NCBI GenBank assembly: GCA_024643445.1
Contig: JAHEMX010000090.1
Coordinates: 1-10,157 of the forward strand
Direction: 5' to 3'
Origin: Desulfobulbaceae bacterium
Lineage (GTDB): Bacteria > Desulfobacterota > Desulfobulbia > Desulfobulbales > Desulfocapsaceae
Length of the DNA: 10,157 nucleotides
Under the pieces are notes generated by a model, which saw only the letters and a program-made list of their open reading frames with translations, was not told the origin of the DNA and made no database searches. The position numbers and the translations under genes were made by a program. Shown here in pieces: positions 1-6,872 of the stretch (positions are counted from its first letter, which is position 1; each line of letters begins with the position of its first letter).

Positions 1-1
1 T

Positions 2-475
2 CGTGCGTCAGTCTGCTGGATCGCCGAGCATTTCGAGGAAATGCTCGGCGCCTCCCTGCTCGCCACCATGGCATGCCTTGCCATGGCAAACGTGGTAACC
101 CGCTACCTGATCGAGCTCCCCCTGGCCTTCACTGAAGAACTAGAAGTCAATGCGATGGTCTGGCTTACCCTGCTTGGCGCGGCCGCAGCATTCAGGAAAC
201 GCAAACACCTGCGGCTGCTTTTCTTTGTCGAGAAACTGAAGCCCTCCCGCCGTGTTATCCTGGAGCGGTTGCTCAACATCACTTCAGCGCTACTCTTTTG
301 CTATCTGGGCTACCTCGGTTGGCTGCAGCTCCTGGACGAACGGTTTCTTGAGATAACCAGCGAATCATTGGGCTACCCGCAATGGCTTTACACGCTCGCC
401 ATTCCTTTTGGCTGCCTGCTGATCGTTATCCGTATAATCCAGGCAGAATGGCGCTGTTTCAGGGCACAGCGATAA
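2..475 (+). CDS. dctQ: TRAP transporter small permease subunit DctQ (5' end cut by window edge)
   Basis: This is the small membrane subunit of a tripartite ATP-independent periplasmic (TRAP) transporter. It bridges the periplasmic solute-binding protein and the large permease in the inner membrane. The frame is open to the left edge, and the residues before the first in-window ATG at 41 (ending WIAEHFEE) fit the family's N-terminus, so the gene probably starts upstream. Family hallmarks are visible: a first hydrophobic helix ending in NVVTRY, then LAFTEELEV, MVWLTLLGAAAAFRKRKH (acidic E-E pair and the conserved A-x-R-x-x-x-H stretch), and two further hydrophobic segments, giving about four helices. 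The TAA stop overlaps the ATG of the next gene by one base, so the two are translationally coupled. A dctP binding-protein gene is expected outside the window. The substrate cannot be told from this subunit. Confidence 0.9.
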   Translation, partial: RASVCWIAEHFEEMLGASLLATMACLAMANVVTRYLIELPLAFTEELEVNAMVWLTLLGAAAAFRKRKHLRLLFFVEKLKPSRRVILERLLNITSALLFCYLGYLGWLQLLDERFLEITSESLGYPQWLYTLAIPFGCLLIVIRIIQAEWRCFRAQR

Positions 476-1752
476 TGGGTATCCTTCTTTTTATCACCTT
501 TTTTGTGCTGCTGCTTCTGGGCACGCCTATTGCCATCGCCATCGGTGTCCCGTCGTTTCTCGTCATCTATTTAGCCGAACTGGGTACACCGGTAATCGCT
601 CCTAACTTCTTTGCCGGGATTGCCAAGTTTCCCCTGCTGGCCATACCGCTCTTCATTCTTGCCGGTTTTGTTCTCGAGCGCTGCGGAATATCGGAGCGGA
701 TCATCCGATTTGCCAACCTGCTGGTCGGACAGCGGGCGGGAGGCCTCGTCATTGTTGCGGTAGCCGTCTGCGTTTTTTTTGGCGGGGTCTCCGGTTCAGG
801 ACCGGCTGACGCTGCCGCCATCGGTGCCGTTCTCATCCCCGCGATGTATGCCCAGGGTTACAGCAAATCCTACAGCGCCTCACTCATTGCTGCGGCTGGA
901 TCGACGGCAATTATCGTTCCCCCCAGCATCGCCCTCATCATTTATGGCGCCATCACCAACACCTCGATACCCGCCTTATTTGCAGCCGGTGCCATCCCCG
1001 GACTCATTGCCGGGCTGGCGATTGTCGTACCGGCCTACCTGATTGCCCGAAAGAAGGGTTATGGCGCCCAGCCTCAGAAGGCCAGCGAGAGTATCTGGCT
1101 GGCCTTCAGGCAGGCCTTCTGGGGCCTGCTTGCCCCTGTCATCATCCTCGGGGGCTTATATGGCGGTATTTTCACCCCGACCGAAGCTGCCGTTGTCGCC
1201 GTTTTCTACAGCCTCCTTCTGGGGTTGGTAATTTATCGCAGCCTGACTTTTAAGATGATTTACCGGATTCTTGTTGATGCCTGCGAAGCATCGGCTGTTG
1301 TCATGCTCATTGTGGCCTTTGCCGGGCTTTTTTCCTGGGCCGGCTCTACGGTCGGCATTCTCGACGATTTGGCCGGCTACCTGATGGGGGTTTCTTCGAA
1401 CGAGTGGGTTCTTCTGTTTCTGATAAATTTATTGATTTTCGTTGGTGGTATGCTGATGGATGCCATTTCGATCTATTATATTTTTCTGCCAATCTTCCTG
1501 CCGATCATGTCTTCCTTTCACTGGGATCCGGTCTGGTTCGGCGTGGTGATGACCTTCAACCTGGCCATCGGCCAGTTTACCCCGCCGGTTGCCGTCAACC
1601 TCTATGTCACGACGCAACTCGCCGATATACCGCTCGAAGGAACCTTTCGTGCGGTGCTGCCACTGGTGGCAGCGATGTTGTTTGCCCTGGTAATCATTGT
1701 GGCCGTACCTTACATCTCGCTGGTTGTACCACGGTTTTTCGGGCTGTTGTAA
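475..1752 (+). CDS. dctM: TRAP transporter large permease subunit DctM
   Basis: Large permease of the TRAP transporter, the subunit that carries the Na+- or H+-coupled solute flux; 425 residues, the usual DctM length. The protein is almost entirely hydrophobic helices. Family motifs are GVSGSGPADAAAIG (about 104-117) followed by IPAM and GYS, then IIVPPSIALIIYG (146-158), LFAAGAIPG (169-177), GIFTPTEAAVVAV (231-243) and a C-terminal GQFTPPVAVNLYV. The ATG at 475 is chosen because it overlaps the dctQ stop (TAATG) and gives a normal N-terminus; the frame is open further upstream, to an ATG at 382, but that extension only reads dctQ in another frame. The substrate (C4-dicarboxylate, other organic or sugar acid) is unknown without the binding protein. 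The stop codon lies inside the 6-bp duplication flanking the downstream MITE-like repeat, so the natural 3' end of this operon has been separated from its original flank. Confidence 0.95.
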   Translation: MGILLFITFFVLLLLGTPIAIAIGVPSFLVIYLAELGTPVIAPNFFAGIAKFPLLAIPLFILAGFVLERCGISERIIRFANLLVGQRAGGLVIVAVAVCVFFGGVSGSGPADAAAIGAVLIPAMYAQGYSKSYSASLIAAAGSTAIIVPPSIALIIYGAITNTSIPALFAAGAIPGLIAGLAIVVPAYLIARKKGYGAQPQKASESIWLAFRQAFWGLLAPVIILGGLYGGIFTPTEAAVVAVFYSLLLGLVIYRSLTFKMIYRILVDACEASAVVMLIVAFAGLFSWAGSTVGILDDLAGYLMGVSSNEWVLLFLINLLIFVGGMLMDAISIYYIFLPIFLPIMSSFHWDPVWFGVVMTFNLAIGQFTPPVAVNLYVTTQLADIPLEGTFRAVLPLVAAMLFALVIIVAVPYISLVVPRFFGLL

Positions 1753-1921
1753 AAGATGGCGTCGTAAAAACTTCGATCAACTGCGTCGTGGAGTTTTTTC
1801 CGGCACTCGACATACCGCATGTATGCCTTCGTACCGGAAAAACCGCCACTCCTTGTATATCTGTGTTTTTACTTAGCCATCTATCTGAGGGTGATGGGCT
1901 TTTTACGAGTTCATCGTAAAA
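1749..1921. mobile_element. MITE-like non-coding element with terminal inverted repeats and 6-bp target duplication
   Basis: The element proper runs 1755-1915 (161 bp). Its left end GATGGCGTCGTAAAAA and the reverse complement of its right end, GATGAACTCGTAAAAA, match at 13 of 16 positions. It is flanked by an exact GTAAAA direct repeat (1749-1754 and 1916-1921), as expected of a target duplication. The inside is highly self-complementary: GTAAAAAC (1764-1771) pairs with GTTTTTAC (1865-1872); GTGG plus GTTTTTTCCGG (1788-1803) pairs with CCGGAAAAAC plus CCAC (1834-1849); CATAC (1811-1815) pairs with GTATG (1821-1825); AGCCATC (1875-1881) pairs with GATGGGCT (1893-1900). GCGTCGT occurs twice (1759-1765, 1783-1789). 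No coding frame of its own is convincing. It may be a non-autonomous transposon mobilised in trans and may act as a transcription terminator for dctM. My impression that similar repeats are common in Desulfobacterota is from memory, not from a search. Confidence 0.7.
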
Positions 1922-1945
1922 GAGTAGCCCGTTTCGCATAGGGCT
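1918..1945 (-). terminator. Possible weak terminator of the small Cys-rich gene
   Basis: AGCCC (1926-1930) and GGGCT (1941-1945) form a 5-bp stem with a 10-nt loop. On the - strand it is followed by ACTCTTTTAC. It overlaps the TGA stop of the 68-residue gene. The stem is short and the T-run is only four bases, so this is a weak candidate. Confidence 0.3.
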
Positions 1946-2151
1946 CATTCTTTTGCCTTGCTTTTTAAACTTTTGAGCCATCCGACCCGAATGTAATACT
2001 GCTGTCCTGCATCCGTCCAGGACACGCAATGATCATCGTGGTTCATGACGGGGTACCTGCTTGCTTCAACCCGCCCCCGATCAAGCCGGCAGCGTCCGTT
2101 ACACTCATCTTCCGGACGATAGTGTTTACAATTCATACATATCTGTTTCAT
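1945..2151 (-). CDS. Small cysteine-rich protein, probable metal-binding ribbon, function unknown
   Basis: A 68-residue protein that I cannot assign to a named family. It has CMNC near the N-terminus (C5, C8), then C17 and C21 (CNGRC), and a later HDDHC with C42, with H10, H38 and H41 nearby. This spacing resembles small zinc-ribbon-like or Fe-S proteins and gives enough ligands for at least one metal site. The C-terminus is basic (KSLKSKAKE). Support for a real gene is the ATG at 2151 preceded by AGGA with a 7-nt spacer, and a composition that looks like protein rather than chance. It lies 76 nt downstream of bioD on the same strand, but a probable terminator stands between them, so it may have its own promoter or depend on read-through. 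There are no membrane segments and no signal peptide. A role in biotin metabolism would be guesswork. Confidence 0.65.
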   Translation of the reverse strand: MKQICMNCKHYRPEDECNGRCRLDRGRVEASRYPVMNHDDHCVSWTDAGQQYYIRVGWLKSLKSKAKE

Positions 2152-2165
2152 CTGTCTATCCTGGT

Positions 2166-2223
2166 GAAAAAAATATACGCAGCAACCCCTTTAAACGCCA
2201 TTGTCAACAGCGATCCTGCTGCG
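2166..2223 (-). terminator. Probable terminator at the end of the biotin operon
   Basis: Reading the - strand just after the bioD stop, CGCAGCA (2223-2217) pairs with TGCTGCG (2184-2178). A smaller nested hairpin, CGCTGTT-GAC-AATGGCG (7 bp with two G-U pairs), sits inside. The stem is followed by TATA and then seven T residues (2173-2167). The large interior loop is unusual, so efficiency is uncertain. The T-run ends a few bases before the ribosome binding site of the small downstream gene. Confidence 0.45.
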
Positions 2224-2227
2224 GTTT

Positions 2228-2929
2228 CTATTTGAAAAGCGGTGAAAAATCAACACAGTATGATTTAGTGCAGGCGACGGAGGGAATATCGCAGATCCGG
2301 GACCCGGCATTCATTTCCTTTATGTGCCTGCAGAATACCTGACGAGAGTCTGCAACGATCCGTGCATCTGTTTCATTGCTGCCTTCAAGGTTGTAGACCA
2401 ATCCCTGTAACCGTATTCCTCTGTGCTTCATCCCATCCAACGCAGCAAGCGTATGGTTTATGGAGCCAAGGCGCGGCCCGGTTACCAGTATGGTTGGCCA
2501 GCTGTTGGCAGCCACAAGGTCAATGAGGCTCACTTCATCGGTGAGCGGGACAAAAAGACCGCCGACCCCTTCGACAAGGACATAGTCATATGTTTCAGAG
2601 AGCTGCCGGGCCGAAGCGGTTATTACCGCCGGGTCGATAGAGCTGCCGTCAAGCCTGGCGGCAAGATGCGGGGAGCACGGTACCTCGAAGATATAGGGGC
2701 AGGTAAGCCCCATGGCATCTTCTTCCTGCAGAGGCATGCCGGACAATTTCCGGTGCTCAAGAATATCCTCGCTTATACGGGAACAGCCGGTCTGTACCAT
2801 CTTCATGGTTATGACCGACGAACCGGACTCACTTATCCAGCGCGCCATTAAACCGGTCGCAACAGTTTTGCCTATCCCGGTATCAATACCCGATATGACG
2901 ATGATATTTTTTTTGCCAGCGTCACTCAT
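2228..2929 (-). CDS. bioD: Dethiobiotin synthetase BioD
   Basis: Catalyses the ATP-dependent carboxylation and ring closure of 7,8-diaminopelargonic acid to dethiobiotin, the penultimate step of biotin synthesis, in the cytoplasm. The protein has 233 residues, normal for the family. The P-loop is GIDTGIGKT (14-22, K21), where many family members read GTDTxVGKT. The substrate-binding lysine K43 lies in MKMVQTG; the common form is KPVQTG or KPVASG, so the proline is replaced by methionine here. SEDILEHR (53-60), PCSPHLAAR (84-92) and EGVGGL (120-125) follow, then GPRLGSINHTL. The K-x-VQTG plus SEDI form resembles, from memory, BioD proteins of Bacteroidetes and Chlorobi. The ATG at 2929 overlaps the bioC stop as ATGA, with AAGG seven bases upstream. 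It is the last gene of the bio operon; a probable terminator follows. Confidence 0.95.
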   Translation of the reverse strand: MSDAGKKNIIVISGIDTGIGKTVATGLMARWISESGSSVITMKMVQTGCSRISEDILEHRKLSGMPLQEEDAMGLTCPYIFEVPCSPHLAARLDGSSIDPAVITASARQLSETYDYVLVEGVGGLFVPLTDEVSLIDLVAANSWPTILVTGPRLGSINHTLAALDGMKHRGIRLQGLVYNLEGSNETDARIVADSRQVFCRHIKEMNAGSRICDIPSVACTKSYCVDFSPLFK

Positions 2930-3711
2930 ACAGTAACCTTCTCACCAATAATGGTATAAGACACATAACTCAGGGGCATCCCCCGGCTTGTCGCGAAGCG
3001 GCTGCGGTAGTCCCTGGCAAATTTTTCAATTCTCCGCGGCGTCCAGGTATAGCCGCCGACACCACCGACACCGGTCGCCTGAATATGTCGCAGCACCTTC
3101 TCGGGATCGGAGAAAAACAGTTGATCCCGTTCAACTCCCTTGTGCAGCAGACGAAACCTCTTTTCCATAAGAGTGGATACCGTTTCAAAGGACGGGTAGT
3201 CCAGCCCGGAACCAGTTAGTTCCGTTATTTCAGAAAAAGTTTCCTGCCCGAACATTGAAAAAGCGATAATACCACCGTCAGCAAGACTTGAGACGATTCG
3301 GTCTAAAACGGTTTCCAGGTCAGCGAGCCACTGCAGGGTTGAAGTTGAAATTACCAGGTCCAGATCAGCCGGCAACGGCTGCTGTTCTATATCACCAAAA
3401 CAAGGCTGGATACGCTTCCGTGCGTCTTCGACCAGCCGGCTGACAACCGTGTCATAAAACTCGGGAACCAGGTCATTGACAAAGATCTGGGCCAGACTGA
3501 AATGCTTGCTGAGCATTTCAGTCAACATCCCGGTACAGCAGCCGATTTCAAGAATATTCCGGTAGTCGAACCGGTCCAGACGACGCAATAAGGCAATCAT
3601 CCGCTCATTTACCTTTTGCTGGACGACGGCCTCTTCATCATAGGTAGACTTGCCGCGGAGAAAGCAGCGGGCTATCTTGTTTTTTTCAAGCCCTGTTGAC
3701 GGCTTAGTCAT
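2926..3711 (-). CDS. bioC: Malonyl-ACP O-methyltransferase BioC
   Basis: A SAM-dependent methyltransferase that methylates the free carboxyl of malonyl-ACP, disguising it so that the fatty acid synthase can elongate it to pimeloyl-ACP methyl ester. It is 261 residues, typical for BioC. Visible features are the N-terminal FLRGKSTYDEEAVVQ, which matches the family's F-x-x-A-x-x-T-Y-D-x-x-A-x-x-Q pattern; SAM motif I LEIGCCTGMLT (54-64); an acidic D80 after the second strand; and the BioC-type LVISTSTLQWLADL (119-132). The C-terminal MPLSYVSYTIIGEK is also family-like. The start ATG at 3711 overlaps the end of bioG by eight bases (ATGACTAA holds the BioC start and the BioG stop). The stop overlaps bioD by four. 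Other class I methyltransferases could look similar, but the position between bioG and bioD settles the call. Confidence 0.94.
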   Translation of the reverse strand: MTKPSTGLEKNKIARCFLRGKSTYDEEAVVQQKVNERMIALLRRLDRFDYRNILEIGCCTGMLTEMLSKHFSLAQIFVNDLVPEFYDTVVSRLVEDARKRIQPCFGDIEQQPLPADLDLVISTSTLQWLADLETVLDRIVSSLADGGIIAFSMFGQETFSEITELTGSGLDYPSFETVSTLMEKRFRLLHKGVERDQLFFSDPEKVLRHIQATGVGGVGGYTWTPRRIEKFARDYRSRFATSRGMPLSYVSYTIIGEKVTV

Positions 3712-4381
3712 TATTATTTACCAACCCTAAGAGCTCGTCCCAGCTGGCCCAGCGGAAAAACGGGAAATGGCAGCCACCAATCGACAATACGTATTGTTGC
3801 TGCCAGAAGGCTTGCTGGTTGACGGTCGGTATGACAAGATCGTTGTCGGACACCAGGACCTCGGTATAAATCGACTCCCTGTTTCCGGTGCTGTTCACCA
3901 TATCACGAAGACGGCTCAGCTCTTGCTTCTGATCGTCGACCTGCCGCCTCGGTTTAACCTCGAGAAAATTCTGCAGCACACCAGCCTCCCGGCACATCCT
4001 GCGATAAAATCGCTGCTGGCCGTTATCATCGAAGCTGGCGAGGGTCGCCTCATATAGTGAAAGGGGGATGCCGAAGCGGTCACTGATGGGCAGCAAGGTC
4101 CCGTTAATCGCCATTCGTTTGATAAATTGATCCTTTTCTTTTGAGAACAGATGCTGACCTGCCCATACCCCCATTGACCAGCTGACAAGATACCGTCTCC
4201 GGTATCCCGACAGACGCTCTTGCACTGACGCTGGTAAGGCAAGGTCACGGTAATCATAAAGAATACACACATCGTGCAGCCCTGGCTCCAGAAACAAAAA
4301 GGGGAACTCATCCATCCCCCAGCCGTTGCAGAAGACGATCAGGCTGTTCGCATTGGTTTTACTTTGCCAGGCGGATTTCAT
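3704..4381 (-). CDS. bioG: Pimeloyl-ACP methyl ester esterase BioG
   Basis: An alpha/beta-hydrolase (DUF452 / BioG family) that removes the methyl group from pimeloyl-ACP methyl ester, ending chain elongation and yielding pimeloyl-ACP for BioF. It replaces BioH. The protein is 225 residues. It shows the family's CNGWGMDE (18-25) oxyanion-region motif, the nucleophile motif SWSMG with S69, an acidic cluster SDND (178-181) likely supplying the catalytic aspartate, and GGCHFPFF with H205 near the C-terminus, so a full Ser-Asp-His triad appears to be present. The frame is open upstream to 4441, but the ATG at 4381 is chosen because it forms an ATGA overlap with the bioF stop and places the hydrophobic LIVFCNGW strand at the expected distance; a GGGA lies about nine bases before it. 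Its 3' end overlaps bioC by eight bases. In some Bacteroidetes BioG and BioC are fused; here they are separate. Confidence 0.93.
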   Translation of the reverse strand: MKSAWQSKTNANSLIVFCNGWGMDEFPFLFLEPGLHDVCILYDYRDLALPASVQERLSGYRRRYLVSWSMGVWAGQHLFSKEKDQFIKRMAINGTLLPISDRFGIPLSLYEATLASFDDNGQQRFYRRMCREAGVLQNFLEVKPRRQVDDQKQELSRLRDMVNSTGNRESIYTEVLVSDNDLVIPTVNQQAFWQQQYVLSIGGCHFPFFRWASWDELLGLVNNND

Positions 4382-5559
4382 CGAGTTACATCCCGCAGAG
4401 CACAGCAGATCAGCTCCGGCAGCATTTCCAGCTGTTCCCACTGCAGGTCGGCGGTTAGTGAGAGACGAAATCGCGAACTGTTCTTGGGTACCGTGGGCGG
4501 ACGCACCGGCATCACCAGAAAGTCCCGCTCCCGGAGATAGCCGGCAGCTGTAACCGTATGTGCGGCACTTCCGATAATGACCGGAACGATATTGGTTGCC
4601 CCGCCGGTTTGAAGCCCCTTCGTCTCAAGGCCCTGACGGAGCAGAGAGGCAAGGTGCTGCAGCTGGATTCTTTTTTCCGACATGGCGGGAATCTTATTCA
4701 TGACAAACAAATTCCAGGAGAGGACAACCGGCGGCAGGGCCGTCGTAAAGATCAGCGATCGACTGTGGTTAACCAGATACTCGCGAATGTCGGATGAACA
4801 AATCAGAAAAGCGCCGATTGAGCCGCAGGCCTTGCCGAAGGTGCCGACGAGCAGATCAATTTTGTCGAGCAGACCTTCACGCTCACCAATACCGAGTCCC
4901 TGTCTGCCGTAAAGGCCGACCGCATGTGCTTCATCCAGATAAAGCAGGCAGTTGTACCTCTCCTTCAGTTCCACCAGTTTAGCCAGATCGGCAACATCAC
5001 CATCCATGCTGAAAACGGTCTCACTGATAATCAATACCTGTTCATAACGGTCACGATACTCTTCGAGAATGGCCGTCAGGTGGTCGTAATCGGTATGCCT
5101 GAAGCGCTTGCTTTCTGCCCGGCACAACAGCAGACCGTCATGAATTGAAGCGTGATTGAGTTTATCCGAAATGAGCAGATCGTTTTTGCCGAAAAGGGCC
5201 GGAAAAATGCCGATGTTCGCATGGTAGCCGGAGTTGAACAGGAGGCTGCTTTGGCTCCCGTAGAGCTGGGCCAGATTATGCTCAAGCTGATGCGCCGCCG
5301 GGCTGTCACCGGTCAACAAACGTGACGAGGCGACCCCCAGTCCGAAGGTATCGACAAGAGCGGCTCCGGCTGGCTGATCATAAAATTCTTCAAGCAGTTC
5401 CTTATTGGCGGCAAGCCCCAGATAATCGTTTGAACTGAGGTTCAGAAGAGAACTTTCACCGCAATTAATACGCGAGCGGTCTCTGCCGGACAGCGGCTGA
5501 AACCGGCGCAGCATGCCCTGACGTTCTAGATTCACCAGTCTTTCTTTGTAATCTGGCAT
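4378..5559 (-). CDS. bioF: 8-amino-7-oxononanoate synthase BioF
   Basis: A PLP-dependent alpha-oxoamine synthase that condenses L-alanine with pimeloyl-ACP (or -CoA) to give 8-amino-7-oxononanoate. At 393 residues it is full length. Family features in order: LNLSSNDYLGLA (39-50); FGLGVASSRLLTGD (72-85); NSGYHANIGIFPAL (109-122); DKLNHASIHDG with H136; SETVFSMDGDVADL (179-192); DEAHAVGLYGRQG (209-221, D209 and H212 near the cofactor); and TFGKACGSIGAF with the Schiff-base lysine K243. The start ATG at 5559 shares one base with the bioA stop (TGATG). AGAGG lies about ten bases upstream, inside the 3' end of bioA. The stop overlaps the bioG start by four bases. Related enzymes (2-amino-3-ketobutyrate ligase, ALA synthase) are excluded by context. 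Confidence 0.97.
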   Translation of the reverse strand: MPDYKERLVNLERQGMLRRFQPLSGRDRSRINCGESSLLNLSSNDYLGLAANKELLEEFYDQPAGAALVDTFGLGVASSRLLTGDSPAAHQLEHNLAQLYGSQSSLLFNSGYHANIGIFPALFGKNDLLISDKLNHASIHDGLLLCRAESKRFRHTDYDHLTAILEEYRDRYEQVLIISETVFSMDGDVADLAKLVELKERYNCLLYLDEAHAVGLYGRQGLGIGEREGLLDKIDLLVGTFGKACGSIGAFLICSSDIREYLVNHSRSLIFTTALPPVVLSWNLFVMNKIPAMSEKRIQLQHLASLLRQGLETKGLQTGGATNIVPVIIGSAAHTVTAAGYLRERDFLVMPVRPPTVPKNSSRFRLSLTADLQWEQLEMLPELICCALRDVTR

Positions 5560-6872
5560 CAGGCTGAGACCTCTTCTCGCACGACATCGACCACGGCCGC
5601 GGTTAAAAAAGCTAGGTCTTCATCGTCAATGATATAGGGAGGCATCAGGTAGACCAGCTTGCCGAAAGGACGCACCCATACGCCGTGATCTACGAAACGC
5701 TGCTGTATCCTGACCATATCAACCGGCTGGGAAAGTTCCACCACGCCGATACCGCCAAGTACCCGGACATCATTGACCTGCTCAATTGCGGCACAGGGAG
5801 ACAAGCCCTTTTTCAATCCCTGTGCAAGGCGAGAGACCAGTTTTTCCCAGCCGCTATCAATCAGCAGGTCTATCGATTCAGCGGCGACCCTGCAGGCAAG
5901 CGGGTTACCCATGAATGTCGGTCCATGCATAAAAACCCCGGGCGATCCGGATGAGAGTCCACGGCCCACCCGATCACTGGCCAGCACCGCGGCAAGACTC
6001 ATAACGCCGCCGGTGAGAGCCTTGCCGACGCACATGATATCGGGTGAAATACCGGCATGGTTGCAACCGAACATCCTGCCGCTTCGGCCGAATCCGGTGG
6101 CGATTTCATCGGCAATCAACAGGATATCAAATTCATCGCAGAGCAGACGGGCCTGTTTCAGATATTCGGGATGATAAAAACGCATCCCGCCGGCACCTTG
6201 AACAACCGGTTCGAGAATAAGGGCGCAGAATTCCCGATGACGGTTCTCAATGAGTTCCCGCAACGCATGTATATCACGGTCATCCCAGGCCTGATCAAAG
6301 GTGCATTCAGGACGCGGGGCAAAGGCATATTCAGGTAATACACCGGAATAGATATGGTGCATGCCACTGACCGGATCACACACCGACATGGCGTGAAAGG
6401 TATCGCCATGATAACCGGAGCGAATGGTGAGAAAACGGTGTTTCTCCTGCTGTCCGGTTGCATGGAAATACTGCAGTGCCATCTTCATCGCGACTTCTAC
6501 CGCAACCGAACCGGAATCGCAGAAGAAAACACGCTCCAGCCCGGCCGGCGTCAGAGCAACCAGCCTGCGGCCCAGTTCAACGGCCGGTTCATGCGTCAGG
6601 CCGCCGAACATGACATGACTCATGATACCGGCCTGATCCCTGATAACCCGCACCAGTCGCGGATGAGAGTAGCCATGAATTGCGGCCCACCAGGACGCCA
6701 TCCCATCCACCAGTTCCCGGCCGTCACACAACCGTATACGGACGCCTGAGGCGGAAGATACCGGAAATACCGGCAGCGGGTCGGTCATCGAGGTATAGGG
6801 GTGCCAGAGGTGCTTCCGGTCAAAGGCGATCAGATTGTCAACCTTGCTGTCTGGTAACACGATAGCAATCAC
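5559..6872 (-). CDS. bioA: Adenosylmethionine-8-amino-7-oxononanoate aminotransferase BioA
   Basis: A PLP enzyme that transfers the amino group of S-adenosylmethionine to 8-amino-7-oxononanoate, giving 7,8-diaminopelargonic acid. At 437 residues it is normal in length. The BioA signature HLWHPYTSM (21-29) is present, followed by GMASWWAAIHGY (57-68), DSGSVAVEVAMKMA (119-132), RSGYHGDTFHAMSVCDP (151-167), EPVVQGAGGM (221-230), DEIATGFGRSG (255-265), the PLP lysine K284 in CVGKALTGG, and GPTFMGNPLAC toward the C-terminus. The GTG start at 6872 overlaps the bioB stop as GTGA. The only strong purine run, AAAGAGGAG, abuts this GTG with almost no spacer. A second in-frame GTG at 6860 lies 11 bases past it, so the true start could be four codons later. 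The Y-T-S-M motif argues for BioA over lysine-dependent (BioK-type) variants, although the amino donor is not proven by sequence. Confidence 0.96.
   Translation of the reverse strand: MIAIVLPDSKVDNLIAFDRKHLWHPYTSMTDPLPVFPVSSASGVRIRLCDGRELVDGMASWWAAIHGYSHPRLVRVIRDQAGIMSHVMFGGLTHEPAVELGRRLVALTPAGLERVFFCDSGSVAVEVAMKMALQYFHATGQQEKHRFLTIRSGYHGDTFHAMSVCDPVSGMHHIYSGVLPEYAFAPRPECTFDQAWDDRDIHALRELIENRHREFCALILEPVVQGAGGMRFYHPEYLKQARLLCDEFDILLIADEIATGFGRSGRMFGCNHAGISPDIMCVGKALTGGVMSLAAVLASDRVGRGLSSGSPGVFMHGPTFMGNPLACRVAAESIDLLIDSGWEKLVSRLAQGLKKGLSPCAAIEQVNDVRVLGGIGVVELSQPVDMVRIQQRFVDHGVWVRPFGKLVYLMPPYIIDDEDLAFLTAAVVDVVREEVSA

Noticed and set aside
382..474. Upstream extension of the DctM frame to an ATG at 382
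   Set aside because: It only reads dctQ in another frame and gives a non-family N-terminus. The ATG at 475 overlaps the dctQ stop and gives the normal DctM start.
1404..1919. 171-codon open frame on the + strand crossing the dctM end and the repeat
   Set aside because: It overlaps the well-supported dctM in another frame, has no family features, and its tail is repeat sequence.
2174..2207. TTGACA and TATATT as a promoter for the small gene
   Set aside because: The spacer is 24 bases instead of 16-18, so the pair cannot work as a standard sigma-70 promoter.
2423..2851. 142-codon + strand open frame opposite bioD
   Set aside because: A shadow of bioD; no family features.
4382..4441. Longer BioG starting at 4441
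   Set aside because: The extra 20 residues lie inside bioF and are unlike BioG; the ATGA overlap at 4381 is the better start.
5685..6749. Several + strand open frames of 89-133 codons opposite bioA
   Set aside because: They are antisense to a clear bioA, show biased low-information composition, and have no recognisable domains or ribosome sites.
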